A stretch of DNA of 32,971 nt from PVC group bacterium (lineage in GTDB: Bacteria; Verrucomicrobiota; Kiritimatiellia; CAIKKV01; CAITUY01): NCBI GenBank assembly GCA_945890715.1, contig CAMDCX010000017.1, forward strand, positions 1 through 32,971, read 5' to 3'. Positions within the stretch are counted from its first letter, which is position 1; each line of letters begins with the position of its first letter. Shown in pieces: positions 25,583 through 32,971 of this stretch. A program made the translations under genes and the position numbers. The notes under the pieces are model-generated. The model did not search any database. It was not told the DNA's origin and saw only the letters and a list, made by a program, of their open reading frames with translations.

Positions 25583-25629
25583 CATAATTGCGAATTGAGT
25601 TATTTGTTTTGCGGAAGGATAGTTGACCC

Positions 25630-27021
25630 ATGCCGAAAATACTTCTGATTGATGATGAGCCGAGGATGCTCAGTCTTCTCAATACCATTCTGAAGGGGGA
25701 AGGGTATGGCGTTACCTCGATTCAGGACGGCACGAAAGTGCTGGAGTTGCTGAACACTGAGACCTACGATCTGATGATCACGGATATTCGGATGACTCCG
25801 ATCAACGGGTTGGAGCTCCTGAAAATAGCGAGGCAGGTTCGACCTGCCATGCCCGTCATCATCCTGACTGCCTTTGGGTCTGTTGAGACTGCCATTGAAG
25901 CCATGAAATTGGGCTCTTTTGACTATGTCACCAAGCCCTTTAAGATGGACGAGTTGTTGATTACGATCCAGCGGGCGCTTGAATACAGTCGGGCTCTTTC
26001 GGAAAATGTGGAGCTTAAGGAAGAGCTGGTTGGCCGGTACAAATTTGAAAACATTGTAGCGGAGAGCCCGGCGATGCGGAATGTTTGCGAGATGATCAAG
26101 CGCGTTGCGCCAGCGGACACCACGGTGCTGATTACGGGTGAAAGTGGGACCGGCAAGGAGTTGGTAGCCAAGGCGATACACTTGCACAGCAAGCGGAAGG
26201 ATAAGCGATTTCTGGCGGTCAATTGTGCTGCGTTGCCGGAACCTCTTTTGGAATCCGAAATGTTTGGCCATGTAAAAGGCGCTTTTACGGGGGCATCCTG
26301 CAACAAAGACGGGCTTTTTGAGAGTGCAAGCGGGGGCACCTTGTTTTTGGACGAAATTTCATCCATGCCTTTGAGCATTCAGGGGAAACTCCTACGGGTT
26401 CTACAGGAACGGGAAATCAGGCGGGTGGGGGGGAATGATACGATCCCTGTGGATGTGCGGGTCATTGCGGCCACTAATACCAGTCTTGAAGCGATGATCA
26501 AACTGGGTACTTTTCGAGAGGATCTTTATTACCGGCTGAGTGTCATTCCGATTGAAATCAAACCGCTGCGGGATCGTCAGGAAGACATCCTGCCGTTAGT
26601 TTATCATGTTCTTCGACACGAAATCGGAGAAGGGCGTGATCTTCCTAAGATTACCCCTGAAATTAAGGAGATGTTCGAGCGTTATACTTGGCCCGGGAAC
26701 GTGAGGGAACTCGAAAATGCCGTCAAGCATGCCATCACGTTTGCCCAGGATAACAAGATCACTCCCGATGTGCTTCCGCCCAGGATCTTGAACCAAGTCA
26801 AAGTTCCAGAACACCACTCATCGGCAGTCCAGGAGGGTGCTGATGATCTACGAAATAAATCGCTTAAGGCCTTCCTGCGGGAGCGAGAGAAGGAATACCT
26901 TGAACAAGTGTTGTCATTGACCAAAGGTGATAAAGAAAAGGCCGCAAAGTCCTTAAAAATCAGTTTGGCCACTTTGTATCGAAAATTACCGGAAGAATCT
27001 GTCCCAGCCGGACAAAAATAA
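25630..27021 (+). CDS. NtrC-family sigma-54-dependent response regulator (PilR-like)
   Basis: A 463-residue three-domain activator. The receiver (1-120) has the DDEP acidic pocket, phosphorylation site Asp52 in ITDIRM and Lys102 in YVTKPF. The AAA+ domain has Walker A GESGTGKE (170-177), the sigma-54 contact loop GAFTGA (217-222), Walker [10 protein letters not shown], and [12 protein letters not shown]-terminal Fis-type HTH ([16 protein letters not shown]) follows. No sensor kinase lies in the window. Two pilin genes with sigma-54 promoters follow at once, so they are its likely targets. Confidence 0.95.
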   Translation: MPKILLIDDEPRMLSLLNTILKGEGYGVTSIQDGTKVLELLNTETYDLMITDIRMTPINGLELLKIARQVRPAMPVIILTAFGSVETAIEAMKLGSFDYVTKPFKMDELLITIQRALEYSRALSENVELKEELVGRYKFENIVAESPAMRNVCEMIKRVAPADTTVLITGESGTGKELVAKAIHLHSKRKDKRFLAVNCAALPEPLLESEMFGHVKGAFTGASCNKDGLFESASGGTLFLDEISSMPLSIQGKLLRVLQEREIRRVGGNDTIPVDVRVIAATNTSLEAMIKLGTFREDLYYRLSVIPIEIKPLRDRQEDILPLVYHVLRHEIGEGRDLPKITPEIKEMFERYTWPGNVRELENAVKHAITFAQDNKITPDVLPPRILNQVKVPEHHSSAVQEGADDLRNKSLKAFLREREKEYLEQVLSLTKGDKEKAAKSLKISLATLYRKLPEESVPAGQK

Positions 27022-27117
27022 TTTTTACTGATTGCGAAGGTGTCATTATTGCGAAAAGTGTAGTTTAATTTGTATTTGAATGCAGTTTTTTGATTTATAT
27101 TTTGGTTCAACTCATAT

Positions 27118-27133
27118 TGGTACGGTCATTGCT
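27118..27133 (+). promoter_or_regulatory. sigma-54 promoter of the first pilin gene
   Basis: TGGTACGGTCATTGCT matches the -24/-12 consensus TGGCACGRNNNTTGCW at all but one fixed position, with the invariant GG and GC ten bases apart. It lies 52 bases before the pilin ATG. Confidence 0.85.
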
Positions 27134-27185
27134 ATCTTGTTTATATGGGGTGAGTATTTCAGGAATCGATAATTGGAGAAGCAAT

Positions 27186-27536
27186 ATGAATACGATGAAA
27201 CAAGGTTTTACATTGGTCGAGATCATGATTGTGGTCGCGATCATCGGTTTACTCGCAGCGATTGCCATTCCTTCGTTTATGAAAGCGAGAACCCAGTCCC
27301 AGCAAAATGCCTGCATCAATAATTTGCGACAGATTGAAGCCGCCAAAGAGCAGTGGGCACTGGAGAAGCGGAAAGCTCAGGGAACGACCGCAACCACAGC
27401 GGAAGTCATGGAATATATCAAAAACCCGTCTTCTTCCACGAATTGTCCCTCAGGGGGCACGATTGCCTATGGTTTCATTGGTACGAACTGTACCTGCACA
27501 ATCACCACGCCCTTGATTCATAAATTATCTGAATAA
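27186..27536 (+). CDS. type IV pilin-like major pilin (copy 1)
   Basis: A 116-residue prepilin. A very short leader (MNTMKQG) is cleaved before Phe8. The N-terminal helix FTLVEIMIVVAIIGLLAAIA has Glu at position 5 of the mature protein, as needed for assembly. The C-terminal half is short, with Cys residues in TNCPSGGTIAYG and NCTCTI that could form a disulfide loop. A type IV pilus or type II pseudopilus subunit is implied. GGAG lies before the ATG. It has its own sigma-54 promoter and a near twin 171 bases downstream. Confidence 0.92.
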   Translation: MNTMKQGFTLVEIMIVVAIIGLLAAIAIPSFMKARTQSQQNACINNLRQIEAAKEQWALEKRKAQGTTATTAEVMEYIKNPSSSTNCPSGGTIAYGFIGTNCTCTITTPLIHKLSE

Positions 27537-27634
27537 TTATTAATTATGAGAATGATTAATTAATTTTACACAAAAAAACATAAATTAAGTCGATTTTTCT
27601 ATTAAACAGACAACAAATAGAGTTTATTGATAGT

Positions 27635-27650
27635 TGGCATGAGCAATGCT
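27635..27650 (+). promoter_or_regulatory. sigma-54 promoter of the second pilin gene
   Basis: TGGCATGAGCAATGCT fits TGGCACGRNNNTTGCW with two mismatches and keeps GG and GC at the correct ten-base spacing. It lies 57 bases before the pilin ATG. Confidence 0.75.
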
Positions 27651-27706
27651 AAATTAAAGATGGTGTGGGTGAATAGAGTATTAACAACAGAAAAAGGAGT
27701 ATAACG

Positions 27707-28057
27707 ATGAAGAAGATGAAGCAAGGTTTTACGTTGGTTGAGATTATGATTGTGGTCGCGATTATTGGTTTGTTGGCGGCCATCGCCATTCCCTCGTTCA
27801 TGAAGGCCAGGACGCAGTCGCAGCAGAATGCCTGCATCAACAACCTTCGTCAGATCGAAGCGGGTAAAGAGCAGTGGGCGTTGGCGACCAAGCAGCAGCA
27901 GGGTGTCGCAGCGGTCACCACAGCAGTCATGGAGTACATTAAGAATCCGAGTTCTTCCACGAACTGCCCGGCGGGTGGAACGATTGCATTTGGAAATGTT
28001 GGAACGAATGCGACTTGTACCATTACAACGCCGTTGGCACACGCATTGCAGAATTAA
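27707..28057 (+). CDS. type IV pilin-like major pilin (copy 2)
   Basis: A 116-residue prepilin with the same leader style (MKKMKQG) and an N-terminal 50 residues almost identical to copy 1. The two diverge mainly around residues 60-75 and in the last 15 residues. This copy lacks one of the C-terminal Cys residues. The equal length and shared end motif (NPSSSTNCP, CTITTPL) point to a recent tandem duplication with selection on the variable part. It has its own sigma-54 promoter, and a strong terminator follows. Confidence 0.92.
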   Translation: MKKMKQGFTLVEIMIVVAIIGLLAAIAIPSFMKARTQSQQNACINNLRQIEAGKEQWALATKQQQGVAAVTTAVMEYIKNPSSSTNCPAGGTIAFGNVGTNATCTITTPLAHALQN

Positions 28058-28081
28058 AGTTCGCCGTTCGCGGTGGATGAG

Positions 28082-28114
28082 GGCGCGCTCTGGAATACAG
28101 AGTGCGCCTTTTTT
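28082..28114. terminator. intrinsic terminator after the pilin genes
   Basis: GGCGCGCTCTG (28082-28092) pairs with CAGAGTGCGCC (28098-28108), an 11-base stem with one G-T wobble and a five-base loop. Six T residues follow. It lies between convergent genes; the T-run is on the plus strand. Confidence 0.88.
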
Positions 28115-30197
28115 ATTCCCGGTATGGTTGTCCCTGCCTGAAAAGATTCAGGCGAAGGAGAAGGGTTTCCGTGGTGTAAGCCGGGGTTTTAATAGGGAAT
28201 TTCTCCTCCTTGTTCATGCGGGAGAGTTCGACGGCGCGTTGTGCAAATTTTACGGCATTCGAAAAGTCGCCCACTTCAGCATAGGCTGCCGCAACGATAT
28301 CCAGAGCTTTGGGACTCTGGTTTTGAGCAATTTCAATCAAGGGTGTGGCAATCTGGATGGCTTGACGGCCATTCCGGACTTCGTTGGAAGGACAGGTTGC
28401 CAGTATCCAGGCCCATTGGGATCTTGCGAACCAGAAGTCTGGCTTTATCTGAACAGCTCGCTCAAAATGCATGATGGCATCCTTGTAACGGTGATTGTGA
28501 GATAAGGCGACCCCGAGCAAGGCGTGGGTCAGGCTGTCACTGGGTTGGATTTCCAGACCCTGTTTCCAGACGGAGATCGCTTCATCCACGCGGTTTTGAG
28601 AATACAGGGCATGGCCGAGATTACGGTAGACCCAGTCGGCTCCGGGCCAAACCCGGATAGCTTCTCGAAAATGTTGCGTAGCCGCATCCGGTCGGTTTGA
28701 ATTAAGGGCAATGACGCCCAGGTTATTGTGGGCCATGCTGTAATACAGTTGAAGAGTTTGGCGACCCATGTTGTTGAATTTTGTTTCGATCATGGGGATC
28801 GGGATACCTGAAAAATCAGGAAGTCTGGCCAATAAATTACTACACAGGGGCGCTGCTTCTGCGTAACGCTCTTCAGAGAGGTACGCCGAGGAAAGCGCGA
28901 TATAGGTTCGGAAATTGTCGGGGCGTTTCAAAATGACGTCCTTCCACATGGATTCCTCGGAACGATAGGCCTCATTACGATGGATGGTGAGGCTGCAGAA
29001 GGTCACGGCCACGATTGCCAGGAGACCGAACCCAATACGCCGGATTCGTTTACGCGATGTCGTCTCGGTAATCCCTCCATAACCGAAGCCCTGATATACC
29101 GCCATGACGAGAAAAGCGAGGAGACTGGCCAGGGGGAGATACATTCGATGTTCGAAAGCGGCATCGGGAAGGGGGTTGAGGCTGGAGGTGGGTGCCAGAA
29201 TGATGAAAAACCACGCGCCGATAAACCCCGTCCAGGATCGCCGGTACAGCGCCCATATTGTCCAGCCTGCCCCCAGCAGAGTGAGTATGCCAGGCCACAG
29301 GGCCTCCAGGGGGGAATTGACAAGCGGCCAGAGATAATCGAGGCAAAGCGGGTAGGGGATGAGGGTAAGCTTGAGATAGTGGGTCAGAATATTAAGCTGA
29401 GTGAGGGCGTAGTTCCACCGGTTTATTCCCTGCGAAAATAAGGAAATCGTTTCGGAGCGTTCCCAGATGATGCCCATGACCAAAAGAACCAAAAAAACAA
29501 TCCAAGTTGAAAAGAAAAGGGCATGGAGTTTCCAGCGTTTGCGAATCAGGTCGCTCCAGGACGGGGAGATGAATAGTCCATCATACAGGAAAAGAAGAAT
29601 GGGGGCGGCTACCATAACTTCTTTTGTTCCCATTCCCACGGTGCAGACGGCCAAGGCGGCGGCGAGCCAGACCTTGGCATGGCTGGAGAAGGCTGCCCGG
29701 ATAAAACAATAGAAGGTTAGCAGGAAGAACAACCCCATCATGGCTTCTATTCGTTGCGCAATATAGGTGACGCTCTCGGTTTGCAGAGGGTGGAGAATCC
29801 AGAGGAGTGACGTTGCCAGGGACAGGCCGGATGCGTTTTGGGTGAACTGTGAATTCCAGCACGGTAGCAGGAGGGTGCGTCGCATTACGCCGTAAAGGAG
29901 AAGTCCGCTTCCGATATGGATGAGGATGTTGACTAGGCGGTATTCCGCCGGTGAGAAACCCGCCCAAGCGTAGTTCAAGGCAAAGGAGTAGTCTACCACA
30001 CAGCGTGTCGCCGAACGCACCGCCATCCACGGGGGCCAGAGGTGGAAGAGCGTGGGATTATTGGTGACGACTCTTGAATCATCAAACAGAAATGGGCAGG
30101 CAAAACTGTTGGCATAGGCCAGAAATCCTGCGGCCATCAGGATGAGTGGGAACCAGAATGACGATTTTGTTGGAAAAAGCCGTGTTAGAGAACCCAT
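28113..30197 (-). CDS. polytopic GT-C-type glycosyltransferase with C-terminal TPRs
   Basis: A 694-residue protein. The N-terminal 400 residues hold about ten membrane helices. An acidic FLFDD motif (about residues 37-40) sits in the first extracytoplasmic loop, where GT-C enzymes of the PMT/TMTC type carry their catalytic Asp pair. The last 270 residues form tetratricopeptide repeats, for example HNLGVIALNSNRPDAATQHFREAI and HALLGVALSHNHRYKDAIMHFERAV. This TMTC-like order suggests transfer of sugar from a lipid-linked donor to protein. Its position opposite the pilin genes makes the pilins candidate acceptors, but this is inference. Confidence 0.75.
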   Translation of the reverse strand: MGSLTRLFPTKSSFWFPLILMAAGFLAYANSFACPFLFDDSRVVTNNPTLFHLWPPWMAVRSATRCVVDYSFALNYAWAGFSPAEYRLVNILIHIGSGLLLYGVMRRTLLLPCWNSQFTQNASGLSLATSLLWILHPLQTESVTYIAQRIEAMMGLFFLLTFYCFIRAAFSSHAKVWLAAALAVCTVGMGTKEVMVAAPILLFLYDGLFISPSWSDLIRKRWKLHALFFSTWIVFLVLLVMGIIWERSETISLFSQGINRWNYALTQLNILTHYLKLTLIPYPLCLDYLWPLVNSPLEALWPGILTLLGAGWTIWALYRRSWTGFIGAWFFIILAPTSSLNPLPDAAFEHRMYLPLASLLAFLVMAVYQGFGYGGITETTSRKRIRRIGFGLLAIVAVTFCSLTIHRNEAYRSEESMWKDVILKRPDNFRTYIALSSAYLSEERYAEAAPLCSNLLARLPDFSGIPIPMIETKFNNMGRQTLQLYYSMAHNNLGVIALNSNRPDAATQHFREAIRVWPGADWVYRNLGHALYSQNRVDEAISVWKQGLEIQPSDSLTHALLGVALSHNHRYKDAIMHFERAVQIKPDFWFARSQWAWILATCPSNEVRNGRQAIQIATPLIEIAQNQSPKALDIVAAAYAEVGDFSNAVKFAQRAVELSRMNKEEKFPIKTPAYTTETLLLRLNLFRQGQPYRE

Positions 30198-30271
30198 ATC
30201 ATGCCCTATAAAATGGTGTGGAACGTTGTCCTAATACCTTATACATTGTTCGAAACCGTGTAAAACCGTTT

Positions 30272-31021
30272 ATGATGAATCCTGAATTTCAAAAAACGCT
30301 CGTGATCATGCCCGCCTTGAATGAAGCAGGGCGTATTGGCGCCGTGATTCGGGGGATTACCTCGGTTTTATCCGGGGCTGATATTCTTGTGGTGAATGAC
30401 GGGTCATCTGATGCGACGGGCGCCGAAGCGATGGATGCAGGAGCCGTCGTGCTGTCTCACGCTGTTCAGATGGGGTATGGAGCCAGTTTGGAAACCGCTT
30501 ACCTGTATGCTTCACAAAAACACTATGATGTTGTGCTTCAGATGGACAGTGATGGACAGCATCTTGCCAGTGAACTTCCGGTTTTGCTCAAGGCCTTGCA
30601 GCAGGGGGCATTCGATATTGTTATTGGATCCCGTTATGCCGCTCCTGACTCTGTATTTCAGACGTCAATTATCAGGCGGACGGGACAACGTTTTTTTGGG
30701 ATTCTATTGCTGATCTTGACTGGGCGGCGGTTTTCAGACCCGACGAGCGGATTTCAGGGATTGAATCGCCGGGCAATCCGGTTTTTCTCCAGCGGTGTGT
30801 TCCCCTGCGATTATCCGGATGCCGATGTTTTGTTAATGGCTCATGAAGCGGGATTACGATTGGGGGAGGTTCCGGTACGAATGGTGTCACGCTCTGGCGG
30901 TGCCTCGATGCATGATGGCTGGAAACCCCTTTATTACGGAATGAAAATGCTGCTTTCCTTGTTTATCGTTCGGCTTAACACGGCGCGTTGGCGGCGTTGG
31001 AAGAGTGGCCTGGAATCTTAG
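30272..31021 (+). CDS. GT2-family glycosyltransferase (polyprenyl-phosphate sugar synthase type)
   Basis: A 249-residue GT-A enzyme. The nucleotide-sugar start is LVIMPALNEAGRIGAVI, followed by ILVVNDGSSDATG and QMDSDGQHLASELP, which includes the metal-binding DSD. Then come IGSRYAAPDS and the SDPTSGFQGLNRRAI segment of the DPM1-like group. Two adjacent ATGs (30272, 30275) can start it. It may load a sugar onto undecaprenyl phosphate for the GT-C enzyme nearby. It is followed by a DUF2304 gene, a frequent partner of such GT2s. Confidence 0.88.
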   Translation: MMNPEFQKTLVIMPALNEAGRIGAVIRGITSVLSGADILVVNDGSSDATGAEAMDAGAVVLSHAVQMGYGASLETAYLYASQKHYDVVLQMDSDGQHLASELPVLLKALQQGAFDIVIGSRYAAPDSVFQTSIIRRTGQRFFGILLLILTGRRFSDPTSGFQGLNRRAIRFFSSGVFPCDYPDADVLLMAHEAGLRLGEVPVRMVSRSGGASMHDGWKPLYYGMKMLLSLFIVRLNTARWRRWKSGLES

Positions 31022-31037
31022 GAAAAGGAGCCAACTC

Positions 31038-31400
31038 ATGTTGTATCAACAGTTTATCGTTTCGCTGATTATCGGTGTTTTGTTGCTGGTGCTGATTTTT
31101 CGCCTCGTTCAAAAAGGGGTTTTGGATATTGCCTATTGCTGGCTCTGGTTGGGAATCGGGGTGGGAATTATTGCGTTGGTGCTGCATTATGAATGGCTGG
31201 TGAAATTGTCCGAGTTGATCGGCGCGGTTACGGCCACTACGACTCTTTTTTTAATAGGATTCATGGTCATTCTCTTGATGTGCCTTCAGTTTTCCATGAT
31301 CATTTCCGCGCACCGCCGTCAAATCAAACGCCTGACCCAGCGCTTGGCGATACTGGAAGAAAGCAAGGGGCGCCCAAAGGCTGACGGGGCGGCCCTATGA
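31038..31400 (+). CDS. DUF2304 membrane protein
   Basis: A 120-residue protein with three hydrophobic helices (about residues 5-23, 32-48 and 62-85), then a basic coiled segment RRQIKRLTQRLAILEES. This is the DUF2304 pattern. Such proteins usually sit beside GT2 genes in polysaccharide clusters and their function is unknown. AAGGAG precedes the ATG at 31038. It overlaps the next gene by four bases (ATGA). Confidence 0.75.
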   Translation: MLYQQFIVSLIIGVLLLVLIFRLVQKGVLDIAYCWLWLGIGVGIIALVLHYEWLVKLSELIGAVTATTTLFLIGFMVILLMCLQFSMIISAHRRQIKRLTQRLAILEESKGRPKADGAAL

Positions 31401-32821
31401 CGGTGCGTCTGGCGTTGGTCTCGGCTCCCGTGAGCATGGGGGAGCGCTATGGGCTTTTTTCCGGTGCGGGCAGCACAGAACCTTCGTTTGGATTGCTGTG
31501 TCTTGCCGCCGTGGCTCGACAAGCCGGTGCCAGTGTCAAAATCATTGAAGCGTCTGCGCGGGGGCTTGATCCTCAGTCAGCCCTGAATGAAATTTTGGAG
31601 TTTGAGGCGGATTGCGTCGGGTTTTCAGCAACAACATCGGATATTATCCCGATTTCCTCTCTCGCCGCTCGTGTGAAGACCGAGTTGCCCCGAGCGTTAA
31701 CCCTTATCGGCGGATGTCATGTCACAGCTCTTCCCGAGGAAACCCTCAACGCCTTTCCGGCATTGGATCTGGCGATAGTGGGAGAGGGTGAGGAAACATT
31801 AAGGGAAATTCTGGGTCGTCTGGATGCGGGTGATCATTTCCCAGAGGGTATTGCCGGAACGGCGAGACGGGTAGGGACTGTTGTTCGGAGATATCCGGCA
31901 CGTGCCCTCATTGCCGATTTGGACACCTTGCCGTTGCCCGCATGGGATTTGCTGGAAGGGTTCCCCGTGCTTTTCAAGCCGTCCCCCTCCCGCATCCGGC
32001 GTTGGCCCTGTGCCTCCATCGTCTTGACAAGGGGATGTCCGAATCAGTGTAAATTCTGTGATCGATCCGTATTTGGAAATCAGTGTCGTGCCTATAGTCC
32101 GGACTATGCCGTCAAACTTGTTCGGGATCTTTATGACCGTTATGGGGTTCGTGAACTGCTGATTGAGGACGATACCTTTGTGATTGTGAAGGATCGGGTT
32201 CGTGAGTTCTGCGAGCGGTTGATTCAGGAAAAGCTTACTATAAGCTGGTCCTGTCTGGGGCGCGCAGACCGGGTGGATCCTGAGTTGTTGGGGCTGATGC
32301 GCCGCGCGGGATGCTGGCAAATGTCCTATGGCATTGAGAGCGGGGATCCGGAGATACTCAAGGCCATGTGTAAGCGCCTGGATCTTGACCAAATCCGTCA
32401 GGCGATCCAGTGGAGCCGCGAGGCGGGATTACGGACAAAGGGCTTTTTCATTGTTGGATTCCCCGGCGAGACCCTGGACTCCCTTGAGCGAACCCGGCAG
32501 TTTGCGGGCTCGCTTCCCTTGGATGATATTACCGTGATGCAAATGACGCCCTTTCCCGGAAGTGAATTATATGCTTTGGCTGATCAGGCGGGGATGTTCG
32601 AGCGTGACTGGCGGAAAATGAACATCGTCAACACGGTCTTCGTGCCGCATGGATTGACGAAACAAGATCTGGAGTCGGCGCGATCCCAATTGCTCCGGGA
32701 ATTTTATTTTCGCCCAGAGGTGTTATGGCGTCAGGCTTTACATATCGGGCGTCATCCGCGCCTGTGGAAAGCAATGCTGTCGGGTTTTTGTTCATTGCTT
32801 AGGGTGGTGAGGAGAGCATGA
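31397..32821 (+). CDS. B12-binding-domain radical SAM protein
   Basis: A 474-residue enzyme. Residues 1-160 resemble a cobalamin-binding domain (FGLLCLAAVARQAGASVKIIEA, VGFSATTSD, LIGGCHVTALPEETL, DLAIVGEGEETL). The radical SAM domain follows, with LTRGCPNQCKFCDRSVFG (CxxxCxxC), IEDDTFV, YGIESGDPEIL and GFFIVGFPGET. The family does methylations and ring rearrangements on lipids, sugars and natural products; the substrate here is unknown. Context suggests a surface glycan or glycolipid. Confidence 0.88.
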   Translation: MTVRLALVSAPVSMGERYGLFSGAGSTEPSFGLLCLAAVARQAGASVKIIEASARGLDPQSALNEILEFEADCVGFSATTSDIIPISSLAARVKTELPRALTLIGGCHVTALPEETLNAFPALDLAIVGEGEETLREILGRLDAGDHFPEGIAGTARRVGTVVRRYPARALIADLDTLPLPAWDLLEGFPVLFKPSPSRIRRWPCASIVLTRGCPNQCKFCDRSVFGNQCRAYSPDYAVKLVRDLYDRYGVRELLIEDDTFVIVKDRVREFCERLIQEKLTISWSCLGRADRVDPELLGLMRRAGCWQMSYGIESGDPEILKAMCKRLDLDQIRQAIQWSREAGLRTKGFFIVGFPGETLDSLERTRQFAGSLPLDDITVMQMTPFPGSELYALADQAGMFERDWRKMNIVNTVFVPHGLTKQDLESARSQLLREFYFRPEVLWRQALHIGRHPRLWKAMLSGFCSLLRVVRRA

Positions 32822-32825
32822 GGTC

Positions 32826-32971
32826 ATGAAAATCGGAGTTAACACCTTGTTTTTAATTCCTGGTGAGGTGGGGGGCTCTGAAACCTACTTGCGGGACATT
32901 TTGAGATATGCCGTGCCGCAGCATCCTGAAATTGACTGGGTGCTTTTCACCAATTCAGAAAATCACGCCTC
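32826..32971 (+). CDS. N-terminus of a GT4-type glycosyltransferase (cut by window edge)
   Basis: The first 48 residues read MKIGVNTLFLIPGEVGGSETY, then LRDILRYA and DWVLFTN. Glycosyltransferases of the GT4 family begin this way, with a GGSETY glycine-rich loop after the first strand. The gene starts four bases after the radical SAM gene and continues past the window. Confidence 0.75.
   Translation, partial: MKIGVNTLFLIPGEVGGSETYLRDILRYAVPQHPEIDWVLFTNSENHA

Noticed and set aside
27530-27570. AT-rich inverted repeats between the pilin genes
   Set aside because: The composition is nearly all A and T, so pairing is expected by chance; there is no GC stem for a terminator.

Overview
The window looks like a chromosomal segment of an anaerobic, Gram-negative bacterium, most likely from the PVC superphylum (Kiritimatiellota/Lentisphaerae-like). 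This placement is inference. It rests on type IV pilins of a style I associate with that group, [FeFe]-hydrogenase maturases HydE and HydF, a citrate-synthase-like enzyme of the Re type, a plant-like isopropylmalate isomerase, TolC/lipoprotein genes that imply an outer membrane, and a heptanucleotide repeat inside a coding end. Most genes are housekeeping, set in a mosaic of short operons.

Left edge (1-2930): remnant of an integrated element. It holds a sliding-clamp (DnaN) paralogue whose 3' end runs out of frame into a start-less RadC/JAB gene, a small membrane protein and an XRE regulator. The 3' end of the XRE gene runs through a tRNA 3' fragment (T-arm, acceptor strand, CCA), which is a likely attachment-site scar. 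Next (2991-7494, minus strand) is a complete tripartite MacAB-TolC-type efflux operon.

Region 7580-9640 is the most unusual part. It is a compact toxin-antitoxin island: a MazEF-like pair, a beheaded VapC and a DinJ-YafQ pair. Three imperfect hairpins punctuate it, and all share the architecture of integron attC recombination sites: AAC/GTT outer arms, a 3-nt/4-nt unpaired spacer, a short L-box stem, an extra base on one arm, then an inner stem. Each lies 8-12 nt after a stop codon in its own orientation. I read this as an integrase-less cassette cluster (CALIN) with an internal rearrangement.

Region 9790-15672 carries truA, a lipoprotein, an AzoR-like flavoprotein, a class II aldolase, enolase, an FtsB-like protein, a second lipoprotein, tRNA-Leu(GAG) and rdgB. 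Region 15782-21098 has a Re-citrate-synthase/isopropylmalate-synthase-like gene overlapping def. Converging on these is a tightly coupled minus-strand unit: unknown protein, leuC, leuD, parA. From a near-consensus promoter at 21161, ispD, a phosphoesterase, hydF and hydE run rightward and end at a clear terminator. A PTS IIA protein follows.

Region 25630-28057 is a regulatory module. An NtrC-type sigma-54 activator is followed by two nearly identical type IV pilin genes, each behind a near-consensus -24/-12 (sigma-54) promoter. The right end (28113-32971) is a glycan cluster: a membrane glycosyltransferase with TPRs, a GT2, a DUF2304 protein, a B12-binding radical SAM enzyme and the start of a GT4. 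It may decorate the pilus or make surface polysaccharide.
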